DNA of 64,000 nucleotides from Diphasiastrum complanatum (GCA_029204225.1 CM055107.1:7846873-7910872); one strand, 5' to 3'; counted from the stretch's first letter, positions 46,806 through 55,954 are shown. Translations and numbers: made by a program. The notes: a model not told the origin generated them from the sequence alone.

Positions 46806-48290
46806 TTGAGGAGGTGTATGAAACTGATGGAAGTTCAATATCTTGTAGTTCATCAAACAACTTATTTGTTGATATAAATTACTTGCTAAGATACATCGTC
46901 ACATTCTATGATATAACCTTTGAAAAGGTGAATGGCAAAATAATCATGGTACTTAAGCTAAATGAGTTAGAAATTGTAAAAGGGTAGAAGATGGAGAGTG
47001 TTAGTATAGCTCTCATGAATGGTGCACTATCACAAACAGTGGAACAAGGAGATTTCAGATTTAGTGTCCAGTCCGAGAATGATATATGGTGGTTGGCAGC
47101 GTTTCAAATAATTTTTCTCTTTATTACATTATTTTCAATGGATAATATAAATTCATATTAAGCTAAGTTTGAATTATTGTTTGGATAGGTATTGAAGGAG
47201 GATCATGATATATTATCATGGATATTCTCTAGGACATCTTACCCTAGGATCATCAAGGACCATATGGATGGAGGATTTCTCAATGTTCCACAAGTTGGAG
47301 ACTTCAATGTTGAATGGCACTTAGCAAGTTATTTGAAAACATTGAAATGCATGTATAATGTCTCTCACGATGCTACATCCAAACACCCTTGTTTATACTA
47401 CATGAAAATGGCAAAAGATGTTACTAGGAGTACATGAATTACTAGAGAATATGCAGATCCAAACTGGAAGCATGTGCTGCCCATTCCCTTGAAAATTGTG
47501 CATGTTTGCACTCTTCATGTAGAAGTTAGATTAATAGAAAAGCTCATTTATCTTCATATAGTTTTTGCTTGAAATACTAAGCCAACATCATCCTCGAAGG
47601 AAGCTATCTCGAGATTAGAAGATGTTTTATCGAAAGCAAGACTTCATAAGGGACGTGTCAAAATACAGAAAGATGAAAAGCTTTCAGAAAAGACAAGAAA
47701 TATGCTTACTAAACCAAGCATAGGAGGAGCAAAAGCACGTCAATTCCTATCAAAACATACTGGTAAGGCTTCAAAATTTAACACTCAGTCTGGATGGATA
47801 TCATTGCTGCCACTCAAGGTTTCGAGAAGAGCGGCAAAACTAGATTACTAAAAGTTGATGTATGGAGAAAGCTTGATAGTATGATTGAAATTTTAAGAAA
47901 AGATAAATTTTCTGATATTGACAAGAAAGCTGTACAAAATACTTGTGTCGAGTTTGTTGGTACAGTATCAAAAGCATGGGGAGAAGATCACATCACTCAT
48001 TACATGGTTAGTATAAATGCTTCGAGATGATTTTAATACTCCTTATATATTTTGATCCAAGCATAAGACTGACATTATGATTTTGACATGTGCAACACAT
48101 AATAAGAGATCATACAACATTTTTTGCAAACACATGGAAGCCTGAGTGTCTAGTCATCACAAGGGATGGAGAAGTCACATTGGCAAGCACGGGCAGCATT
48201 TCATCAACATGGAGGAACCAATGAAAAATGAAACTACATTTATCAATTATTTCAATGGTTCTACCGTAGAGTTCAGATTTGACAAATAAC
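45640..48290 (+). pseudogene. Decayed multi-exon gene, possibly transposase-derived
   Basis: Exon-like parts: RGGKGIPIFAEDRIGKRR (~45.73 kb); a coiled-coil part NSFKKDVIEIEGFMHSS (~46.3 kb); a donor at 46345/46346 and acceptor at 46437/46438; then SALVAPRNIKDNASLGISLG, GKSTECIIMNNRSSNVKCKL, and further blocks to 46987. After another intron-like gap come DHDILSWIFSRTSYPRIIKD and GDFNVEWHLASYLKTLKCMY with SKHPCLYYM (47192-47437), then VLPIPLKIVHVCTLHVEVRL and MDIIAATQGFEKSGKTRLLK (47794-48030), and finally RDHTTFFANTWKPECLVITR (~48.1 kb). Single stops and shifts occur in several exons, so this copy is probably dead. The order W-H-L..D/Y-L-K, a Cys cluster, then C-T-L-H recalls uncharacterised transposase-like proteins, but I cannot name the family. 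Confidence 0.6.
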
Positions 48291-48552
48291 AAAATCCATA
48301 GAATATATCAAGTTTAGAAAAGCATGCAAGTTCACGCATGAAGAGAAAAATTAGAATATTGCTGAATAACAGATTACATTCTTCTTGAAACTGTGCCTTT
48401 TCTACAAATGATTTTAATATAACAAAGACATTCAGTAATCATTGTCATCAAATTATGACAAGTTCAGAAAAGCAAGAGAGAAGAGCATCATAATCAAATG
48501 ATATGTACTCAATGTAAATGTATTAATTGTATCATAACATAAAACAAAGTGT

Positions 48553-48723
48553 TCACTCTTCATCATCAATTTTTGTATCTCCTTCTATGCCGATGAAAGA
48601 ATCCCGAACCACTTCAGTATCAAGGGTGTCAATAAGGAAGTGACTAATATCTTTAAAGGATGATGGAACTGAGGATGAGGCCATTTGAGGATCAGAAGCG
48701 ATAGCTTTTTCATCATCCGAGAT
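48553..48723 (-). CDS. Terminal exon of an unrecognised reverse-strand gene
   Basis: After an acceptor (CTAGTTTAG on the reverse strand) the frame reads ISDDEKAIASDPQMASSSVP, SSFKDISHFLIDTLDTEVVR, DSFIGIEGDTKIDDEE and a TGA. It is 56 residues, acidic at the end, and has no stop. An upstream open stretch of about 51 codons (48908-48754) reads MFKQRLDRMFTRLFEQFRYT then MMCPICKRKCRFLKY, with a C-x2-C pair that could be half of a zinc site. A possible first exon starts at ATG 49111 (MVLSSGSSRESTLSVFLTDL). I could not join these exons in one frame with confidence. The gene would lie head to head with the H3-like gene. Function unknown. Confidence 0.45.
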   Translation of the reverse strand: MSDDEKAIASDPQMASSSVPSSFKDISHFLIDTLDTEVVRDSFIGIEGDTKIDDEE

Positions 48724-49258
48724 CTAAACTAGCAGGAAAAGTATAAAACCAGTCTAGTATTTAAGAAAACGACATTTTCTTTTACAGATAGGACACATCA
48801 TAGTGTATCTAAATTGTTCAAACAATCTAGTAAACATTCTGTCTAGTCTTTGCTTGAACATCGGGAAGAAATGAACAAGACCAGTAAAATGCATGAATGA
48901 GAGAGGACCTATGGAGATAACATGTATACTAGCTATATCCCTGAATCTAACATAGTATTTGTAAATACTGCAGAACTAGGTTGCACAGTCTTGCAAACAT
49001 GTAGATATGGGCGAAATAGTGTGTGAAAGTAGTCTAAGTTTTTAGTCATTCCAAGATCAGTAAGAAATACACTTAGGGTGCTCTCACGGCTAGATCCCGA
49101 GGACAACACCATGGCTCTCAGGTAGATATCGCTTCTGTGCGTGGGGTAAGCAAACAGGAAAAAAGAGATTGTAAGAACGCACACAGGAGTGATATGTACG
49201 AAAACTGTAGTTGGGATATCGCATTAGTGTGTAGACAAAAGACTAGCAACAATAGATA

Positions 49259-49268
49259 CTATAAATAG
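49259..49268 (-). promoter_or_regulatory. TATA box of the reverse-strand gene
   Basis: CTATTTATAG on the reverse strand, ~150 bp upstream of the candidate ATG at 49111. Together with the ACACGTGT repeats to its right it looks like a normal plant promoter. Confidence 0.45.
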
Positions 49269-49389
49269 TGCGCAGAAAAGCAATTTGCCATGAAAATTGA
49301 GAAAAAAAAGTAAAAAATTAATCGGGTTGCATGTCTTTTATAGGCAATTTTCACACGTGTGGGTCAATGGTCAACCAAACACATGTTGC

Positions 49390-49543
49390 CTCCTAATGGT
49401 TCGTACAACTACACACGTGTGATCTGACTACTGGACACGTGTCACGAGTTCATCAAAAAATGTGACACGTGTCGCCTCCCTAATGGTCCATACGACTACA
49501 CACGTGTGATATGACTACAGGGCATGTGTCACGAGGTCATTGG
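49390..49543. repeat. ACACGTGT-rich tandem repeats, units 1 and 2
   Basis: Unit 1 starts GCCTCCTAATGGTTCGTACA (49390) and unit 2 GCCTCCCTAATGGTCCATAC (49475), an 85-bp period. Each contains ACACACGTGTGAT, a (G)ACACGTGTCACGA-type site and further ACGTG cores. ACGTG is the core of plant G-box/ABRE elements bound by bZIP and bHLH factors. A third unit lies at 53926, beyond the copia insertion. Confidence 0.85.
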
Positions 49544-50152
49544 TGTCAGAAATCGAGAGGTTAGTGAGCAGAATCTTGAGCAGGTTCGTATAGGATCGGA
49601 AACGCCACAAACAACAATAGAGTATTCAAATTGAATGATTTAGACAAATGCACAATGAAATGATACTGTAGTAGGACTAAAAATTTGCACTCTGATTAAT
49701 ATCAAACAGTGAGTACATGCTTGAAGTGATAACTTTAGCTTACAGTCATTGAGAGTGATAACTTTGGTTGTAGAAACTCGAATAATCAGAAGAAGTAATC
49801 TGATGAGATTCTAGGATTGATATCCTACAAAATATCTACAACTACCTTTTGTTGCAGTTATTACAATTGCCTCATTATAGTTAATGCATGTACAAAGTGG
49901 ACAGACTATCAACGCGAAGTCGTTGGGTCGGCGACAGTATCAAAATTTACAAGTATCAAAAAATGTACAAAGATTTGAAAATACTGACTCGAAAAATATA
50001 GAATTTTTCGAGTCGATCCGATATAAAAAATTCCTAGAAAAGATTTGATTCTGAATTTTTCAATCCTCTGTTCATAATTCGAGCTTTCTGTTTTTGGTTT
50101 TTCATGATGCTCATTATTGAATGGATTTGAGACTGAGCATCGAAATCCAACA
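49544..50152 (-). repeat. 3' LTR of the integrase-less copia
   Basis: It starts TGTCAGAAATCGAGAGG and ends CGAAATCCAACA. Confidence 0.9.
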
Positions 50153-50165
50153 CTCTTCCTTAATT
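50153..50165 (-). other. Polypurine tract
   Basis: On the reverse strand AATTAAGGAAGAG leads straight into the LTR start TGTTGG. Confidence 0.75.
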
Positions 50166-50271
50166 TGGATCTTGAAAACTTTTGATTTTTAGATTCAACA
50201 TGTCGTTGAATCTGAGGTGGTGCTCCTTTGATAGAGCCTTTGTGAAGTAATCTCCTGCCATTGATTCTGTC

Positions 50272-50366
50272 CTACAGTAGACTAAGGATATATCTTTGCT
50301 TTGTACTTTCTCTCTCAAATAGTGATATCTGATTTTGATATGCTTGCTTCGAGAATGAAATCTTGG

Positions 50367-50464
<98 letters not shown>

Positions 50465-51625
50465 ATGGTGCTTAAGTTGTCACAAAAGATGGTTGTTGGA
50501 TGTGATTGTGCAAGGTTGATTTCTGCTAGTAGGTGCCTCAACCAAATTGTTTCCTTTGTAACATTTGTGTCAGCAATGTACTCTAATTCAGTTGATGATA
50601 ATGCTACTGAGGTCTGCTTTCGGCTGTTCTAGGAGATCGGTTCTTGATTGTATAGGAATACCAATTCATAAGTAGACCTTCTAGAATCGATATCTCTTGC
50701 CCAATCTGCATCTGTGTATCCTTCAAGTACGTTGGTAGGTTGGTTGTCTCCATAACGTATGCTAAGATGTTTGGTTGCCTGAATGTACTTCATGACCTTT
50801 GTGAGCACTTTCCAATGAGTTAGACCTGGATTCGATAGAAACTGGCTGAGTGAACTGATTGAATATGCAATGTCACGGGTCGAGTGCAGATCATTGCATA
50901 CATTAGTGAGCCGATGATGGAGTGAAATAGATATTGTTTCATCTCCTCCTAATCTGCCTCAATTTGAGGATATTGTTCCTTTGACAACTTCAATCCAAAG
51001 TCAAGTGAAAAGAGACTTGGTTTGTAGTTGGCCATTCCATACTTTTTCAGCACATTTGTGAGATATCGCTGTTGGTTGATGAAAATCGGACGACTAGATC
51101 AAATTCAGAAAATTTTGATTCCGAGACAGTAGTGGGCTTTTGGACCCATATCAGTCATTTTGTACTCCTTGGCCAGCATGCATTTCGTTTCCTTCATCAG
51201 ATCCAGATCGTTACTAAATAATAGTGTATCATCTACATAGAGAGTGACGATGATGAAGAAATTTGATACAGAGTTGAAGTAGACATTCGAGTGTGCTGAG
51301 TTTGGAATGAAACCATTCTAATAAGGAATGCATTTATTTTTTGGAACTAGGCCCTAAGTGACTATTTCAGTCCATAGAGTGCCTTGTAAATTTTGCACAC
51401 AAGGTGTTGTTTTCCTCTCAACTCATATTCTTCTGGTTGTGACATAAATATTTCTTCTTCAATGGTCCCATTGAGCAAAGCGATCTGGACATCCATTTGA
51501 TGGACTTCGAGATCTACTGCAGCTGCAAAGGAGAGTAGCAAATAGAACAAAGCATGCTTGAGTATTGGGTTGAAGGTTTCAGAATAATCCAGATCTAGAA
51601 TCTGGGAATAGCCTTTGGCTGCCAA
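50272..51625 (-). pseudogene. Reverse transcriptase and RNase H with microsatellite expansion
   Basis: RT starts MAAKGYSQILDLDYSETFNP (51625) and continues EVHQMDVQIALLNGTIEEEI and KIYKALYGLK, then loses the frame. RNase H text appears between 50900 and 50272: YSISSLSQFLSNPGLTHWK, EGYTDADWARDIDSRRSTYE, SVALSSTELEYIADTNVTKE, TIWLRHLLAEINLAQSHPTT and IFCDNLSTIALS. The last phrase is the DNxSxI catalytic block, and there the DNA turns into (CT)n giving a run of Leu-Ser before the frame resumes. Several stops are present. No activity is expected. Confidence 0.85.
50370..50462. repeat. (GA)n microsatellite inside the RNase H sequence
   Basis: 93 bp of GA repeats. It begins at the Leu-Ser codons of the RNase H block and is thus an expansion within former coding DNA. 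Confidence 0.95.
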
Positions 51626-51939
51626 AGCATATTAGATGATTCAGAAGTTGAGGTATGACGAGCTTGACTGTTGGAAGAATAACAATGGCTGAGTTTGTAG
51701 AGATCTCTACTTCTTCTCCCAAAAGCTAGAATTTTCCAAGTTTTGTTAAGGATAGTGCAACCGATTGTATCGAATTTAACCCTTCGATCTGAATCAATGA
51801 TTCTGCTAACTGAGAGTAGATTCTTGGTCAGATTTGAGATGTGGAGAACATTGGGAAAGAAATGAGTAGGAATTTTACCCTTAAAACACATATTTGATAC
51901 AAGATTCAAATTTCTTAGTTCTTTCAACATGCCAATCAA
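51595..51939 (-). pseudogene. GAG-pre-integrase region fused to RT by a deletion
   Basis: The frame reads HISNLTKNLLSVSRIIDSDR, then VKFDTIGCTILNKTWKILAF, typical of the end of protease and the pre-integrase domain. It ends SNMLWQPKAIPRF. In complete copia elements LW is followed by HxRxGH, the start of the integrase zinc domain. Here the RT motif AKGYSQ follows within a few bases in another frame, so about 1.3 kb of integrase has been lost at this point. The ORF end and the RT start overlap by 31 bp. Confidence 0.8.
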
Positions 51940-52218
51940 ATCTCAAAAAAGCTCTGCCCTGCGGCCTTATGATCTTTCCAGATTCAATTAAGAATTTGAG
52001 AGTGGCAAAAAGTAGTTATTAGTTTCTTGTTGACAATAACCTTGACTTCACCTTTCTGAAATTTGACTCTGACTATTTCTTTACCTTGAATTGAATGTGA
52101 TGAGTTGTCTCCAAGTTGCACAACTCGAGTGGGTGAAAGATTTATAATCTTTGAACCAGACTTGATGGTGAGTCATGTGTTGAGTTGCTCCAGAATCGAG
52201 ATACCAGGAATCGATATC

Positions 52219-53153
52219 CTATTGTTTTCCGACCTTGGTCATAAAGGCTGCTTCATCTTCCTCATGTTGTTGTATCAAAAAACTAGTTGAGGCTGAATTT
52301 GCTTGTTGTTGGAAGTGCTTCTTCTTCTCATTCTTGAATTTTAAAGTTCTGTAGTCCTTGATCTCAAGTCCAATTCTCTTGCAATATCTGCAGAAAAGCT
52401 TCTGCTTTGGTTGGAAAGATGAAGAGTTCGAATTCGATCCTGAGTCTAAATTCAACCCAGAGCTAAAATTTGAGACTTAGTCAAAATTTGATCATGACTG
52501 CATATTGCTCTCTTTTTTTTGGATCTAAACTTCTGATTTTTGGAATACAGAGCATGAGGATCCGACTGTGTACCTAAGGAGGTTGCAGATCTTCTGGCCT
52601 CCTCTTGTTGAAGTAATAAAATCACTCTTGAAAGGGTGATCTTCTCTTGGATCAAAATTTCTAGGACCCAGTTCTCATAGGCCTCATGAAGACTCGATAA
52701 TAGAGTTATAACAACATCAGTATCTTCAATGACTGAGCCAGTTGCAGTCATTTGCTCCATAAAATTTTGGAAAGTGTTGATGTGGATCGAAACATTTGTT
52801 GCTTCAGACATTCTCAAGGTGAAGAATTTTTTCCTCAAATGCAGTTTGGAGGAGATGTCCTTGATATCATAGAGTGTTGCTAGGATGTCCCATGCATGCT
52901 TAGTAGTCTTAACAACTCGTATGTGACTGATTTGATTGTCTTTGATGTTGAGGTGATCATGACAAAAGCCTTGTCATCTTTCAGTCTCCATTTGGTGATA
53001 GTGGCTACATGACCTCCAAGTTTAACTTATGTGCCATCAACAATGTCCCACAGTTCCTTGGCTAGTAGTATGACCTTCATTTTGAATTTTCAAAGATGGT
53101 AGTTTCTTCTATCGAGTCTATCAATTAGAGAAGAATTAAAAGACGAATCCATT
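52219..53153 (-). pseudogene. Copia Gag with degraded zinc knuckle
   Basis: The start MDSSFNSSLIDRLDRRNYHL (53153) is followed by a stop where W-K-F-K-M-K is expected, then KMKVILLAKELWDIVDGT. The UBN2 part 52838-52452 reads MRKKFFTLRMSEATNVSIHI, FQNFMEQMTATGSVIEDTDV and VITLLSSLHEAYENWVLEIL. The next frame (52455-52219) holds KLFCRYCKRIGLEIKDYRTL, a knuckle whose His and last Cys are lost. The protease follows as closed text near 52.1 kb. Confidence 0.85.
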
Positions 53154-53277
53154 CTGGTTGAGCAAGATCATCGGTAGAAACAATTCGAGATACTGTTGGC
53201 TATGCGCTTGCTAGGACGCGTCTTGATATAAACAAGACTTGATAATCCGCAGTAAAATACAAATTACTGCACTGTCC

Positions 53278-53289
53278 GCTCTGATACCA
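53278..53289 (-). other. Primer-binding site
   Basis: On the reverse strand TGGTATCAGAGC follows the LTR end CGACA directly. Confidence 0.95.
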
Positions 53290-53899
53290 TGTCGAAAATC
53301 AAGAGGTTAGTCAGCGGAAGCTCGAATAGGTTCATGTAGGATCGGAAACACCACAATAAATAGTAGAATATTCAAATTGAATGATTCGGACAAATGCACA
53401 ATGAAGCTATATAGTAGTAGGACCAAAAATTTGCACTCTGATTAATATCAAATAGTGAGTACAATGCTTGAAGCGATAACTGCAGCTTACAATCACTGAG
53501 AGTGATAACTCTGGCTGCAAAAACTCAAATAATCAAAAGAAGTTTCTAATGAAGATTCTAGGATTGACATCCTACAAAATATCTACAACTACCTTTTGTT
53601 GCAGGTATTACAACCGCCTCATTATAGTAAATGCTTGTACAAAGTGGGCGGATTGTCAATGCAAAGTCGTTGGGTCGGATTTTAGATCATCGACAATATC
53701 AAAATTTACAAGTATCAAAAAATGCACAAAGACTCAAAAAATACTGACTCAAAAAATATAAACTTTTTGAATCGATCTGATATAGAAGAATTCTCAAAAA
53801 AATTTGATCCTAAATTTTTCGATCCTCTACTCAATGAGCCCTAGTTTTTCAAGATGCCCATTAAGAAATGGATTTGAGACTGAGCATCAAATTCCAACA
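53290..53899 (-). repeat. 5' LTR of the integrase-less copia
   Basis: It starts TGTCGAAAATCAAGAGG and ends ATTCCAACA, and is collinear with 49544-50152. Confidence 0.9.
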
Positions 53900-53904
53900 A
53901 TTGG

Positions 53905-54100
53905 TAGGAAACATGCCATGTGACATCTCCCTATTGCACCATACGATAGCACATGTGTGACCTGACATCCGAACACATGTCACGCAATCATTGCATGGAT
54001 AAGGCGACACATGGCAGAATCTCATAAACTGATAGTTTGCACGTGCGACAAGACGTGTGTTCGCACGTGCGAACCGTTTGATAAAAGTCCTCGACCCCGA
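53905..54100. promoter_or_regulatory. Third ACGTG-type repeat and upstream region of the H3-like gene
   Basis: TCTCCCTATTGCACCATACG (53926) continues the pattern of the units at 49390 and 49475. It is followed by CACATGTGTGACC, ACACATGTCACGC, GACACATGGC and, near 54040-54080, GCACGTGCGA twice. A TATA-like TGATAAAAG lies at ~54080. It reads as the proximal promoter of the forward gene. Confidence 0.5.
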
Positions 54101-54396
54101 GACACTTTTCTTCAATTTTTTTTTGCTCCATCTTTCCGCATATTGCTCTTGTGCGACGGTAGGTTATGTGCACTTCTATCTATTATAATTCATATGCACA
54201 AATTTGATATACTGTACCTCCGCATATCGCTATGGTAGGACCCTCTTCTATTTGTGTTTTACTTGTTATACTCGTTGCGCATAGAAGCGATATAACTTAC
54301 TGTCCATACATATTGCTTCTCTACAACCATCATTACACCCTTTTTCATCATATTTCATTTCTCATGCACAAGTCCAATAGCCCTCTGACTACCAAT

Positions 54397-55458
54397 ATGG
54401 ATAGGAGAAAGCAGACAAAGAGAGATTTTTTCTCTACTGATACTTCCTCAGAGCCTATTGTTGCCATTAATCCACCCAGACAAACTAGAAGGCGCAACTG
54501 TAGTAAGTGGCTATATGATATTCGCAAATACCAGAAATCCACCAAACTCCTAATTTCCAAAGCACCATTTTACCATGTTATCCGCCAGATTACCAAGGAA
54601 GATCTCGGTAGTATAGTTAGGTTTACACCCGGGGCACTTCAGTGCCTTCAAAAGGCTGCTAAGGATTATCATAGCCTCTTTTCTGAGGACTCATTTTTGC
54701 TCGTCATACATGCCAAGCGAGTTATGATAATGCCTAAAGATTTTCAGCTACTATACAAGATGAGGGATAGATACTCAAAATTACATATGGGTGAGCCAGC
54801 TGCTCCCAGACCCGCCGATCCATTAGATAGGACATACCTCCCTACCAAGAGGCCCATGAAGCAGCCAACCCCCAAGAGAACCCCGAAGAAAGTAAGGAGG
54901 GTCGTTAATCCAGAGTCTCCTTTTGTAGATAATATAGATACTGCTACATTTGATTTGGTTGTAAACATAGCTACAACCATTTTGGATAATTCAGTTATTT
55001 TTGTAGATTCTTCTCATCCACCTCCTCCTCTTCCTTCTCATCCACCTCCTCCTCATGCAATTTTTTATACATATATAGATTTTGATGATTATCTTAAATT
55101 TGAGAGTGACATGTATGATGTTGTAGATAGAATTGGAGTTCCATTTTGTTTTAGATTAGAGGAACTTGATTTCAGTATAAATTATAGGATTATTGATTGT
55201 TTGGATCTAGAAAATAAATGGGCTTTTATCAGTGATGCTGTGATAGAGTCTGGGGACACACTCTTGCAATTTGACATTGCAAGAGATTCATCGAGTGAAA
55301 TTTTGGTGCTCAACAATTCTTTCCTTCAGGCAATTAAGGAGAAGAATGACAATTTGTCACAATGTCTATTTAGTGGATATACACCAGTTACAAAATATCT
55401 GTTTAGTGGATGCACAGCAGTTACAAAATATCTGCTGGTGTCTTATCACTGCAAGTAA
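54397..55458 (+). CDS. Divergent histone H3 variant with long C-terminal extension
   Basis: 353 residues, uninterrupted. I chose ATG 54397 (context ACCAATATGG) over the in-frame ATG 54232, because the protein then begins DRRKQTKR, keeping R2, K4, Q5, T6 and R8 of H3 after Met loss. The 55 extra residues look like untranslated leader. Residues 38-125 form the H3 fold: IRKYQKSTKLLISKAPF (alpha-N), VIRQITKEDLGSIVRF (alpha-1/loop 1), ALQCLQKAAKDYHSLFSEDS (alpha-2), then IHAKRVMIMPKDFQL (loop 2/alpha-3). Loop 1 is one residue longer than in canonical H3, a hallmark of centromeric H3 (CENH3). H3 K9, K27 and K36 have no counterpart. Residues 130-353 are extra: a basic stretch KRPMKQPTPKRTPKKVRR (151-168), Pro-rich 208-219, an acidic folded-looking part, and a duplicated 12-residue unit (FSGYTPVTKYL / FSGCTAVTKYL). 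It should bind H4 in a nucleosome; the extension's role is unknown. Intronless up to here. Confidence 0.72.
   Translation: MDRRKQTKRDFFSTDTSSEPIVAINPPRQTRRRNCSKWLYDIRKYQKSTKLLISKAPFYHVIRQITKEDLGSIVRFTPGALQCLQKAAKDYHSLFSEDSFLLVIHAKRVMIMPKDFQLLYKMRDRYSKLHMGEPAAPRPADPLDRTYLPTKRPMKQPTPKRTPKKVRRVVNPESPFVDNIDTATFDLVVNIATTILDNSVIFVDSSHPPPPLPSHPPPPHAIFYTYIDFDDYLKFESDMYDVVDRIGVPFCFRLEELDFSINYRIIDCLDLENKWAFISDAVIESGDTLLQFDIARDSSSEILVLNNSFLQAIKEKNDNLSQCLFSGYTPVTKYLFSGCTAVTKYLLVSYHCK
55269..55458 (+). other. 3' end of the H3-like frame with a 36-bp tandem duplication
   Basis: The coding text LFSGYTPVTKYL is repeated as LFSGCTAVTKYL at about 55366-55437, from a 36-bp tandem duplication. A donor GCAA|GTAAGT lies at 55454/55455, overlapping the unspliced stop TAA (55456-55458). 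Confidence 0.7.
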
Positions 55459-55561
55459 GTCAATTTAAATGTTTTTTGTTATTTATAGCTTTATTATTGG
55501 CATTATCATTTGAGGTATTTCTCAGAATTGTAGCTAATGGACTCTCTATTTTATTTTGCAG

Positions 55562-55913
55562 TGAGCACTAGAGTTTAAACTTGATCTCTATCAGGAGATC
55601 TATAGAGAATGTTATTAAACTTTTTTGTGTAAATATTGACTCGGTCCTACCGATTGTATGTAAATATATTCCATCAGAGACTCCCATGCAATTGAATGAG
55701 AGATCATTAGTCTGGAGGTAAATTATGTCCTTCTCATCAACATTTTGAAATCAACAATCTATTGTGTTCTTATCATTGTGTGGTTTTCCATTATTGATGT
55801 CTTGTGTGCTGAAATTTTTGTAGTCACCCTAGCAAAATGATTCATTCAGTTGTGGGTGGTACACTTTGTACAATGCAAAGTTGCTTTTTGAGCAAGATGT
55901 TGATATTTCAAAG
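55562..55913 (+). other. Candidate downstream exons of the H3-like gene
   Basis: Acceptor TTTTGCAG ends at 55561 and donor GAG|GTAAAT is at 55717/55718. A second acceptor TTTTGTAG ends at 55823, with donor AAG|GTAATT at 55913/55914. If exon 1 is spliced at 55454 the frame continues as N-E-H and then a TAG (55569-55571). Beyond that single stop it stays open through both exons (RRSIENVIKLFCVNIDSVLP, IPSETPMQLNERSLVW, SHPSKMIHSVVGGTLCTMQS) with matching splice phase. So these are either real coding exons now cut off by one nonsense codon, or 3' untranslated exons. The copia fragment at ~55955 ends the series. Confidence 0.4.
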
Positions 55914-55954
55914 GTAATTTATTTTGTTTATTATTGGTTTTGGAATTGTGATTC

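Larger units (their letters stand above)
49544..53899 (-). mobile_element. Ty1/copia element lacking its integrase
   Basis: Target duplications ATTGG at 49539-49543 and 53900-53904 are perfect. LTRs are 49544-50152 and 53290-53899 (~610 bp) and differ at many sites. The polypurine tract is at 50153-50165 and the primer site at 53278-53289. On the reverse strand the order is gag, degraded knuckle, GAG-pre-integrase, then directly RT and RNase H; the integrase core is missing. Stops and a (CT)n expansion in RNase H show it is inactive. It split the ACACGTGT-rich spacer between two divergent genes. Confidence 0.92.

Noticed and set aside
54232-54396. 55-residue N-terminal extension of the H3-like frame from an upstream in-frame ATG
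   Set aside because: It is hydrophobic and low in charge, unlike any histone tail. The downstream ATG has a better context and gives an H3-like N-terminus with K4-Q5-T6 in register.
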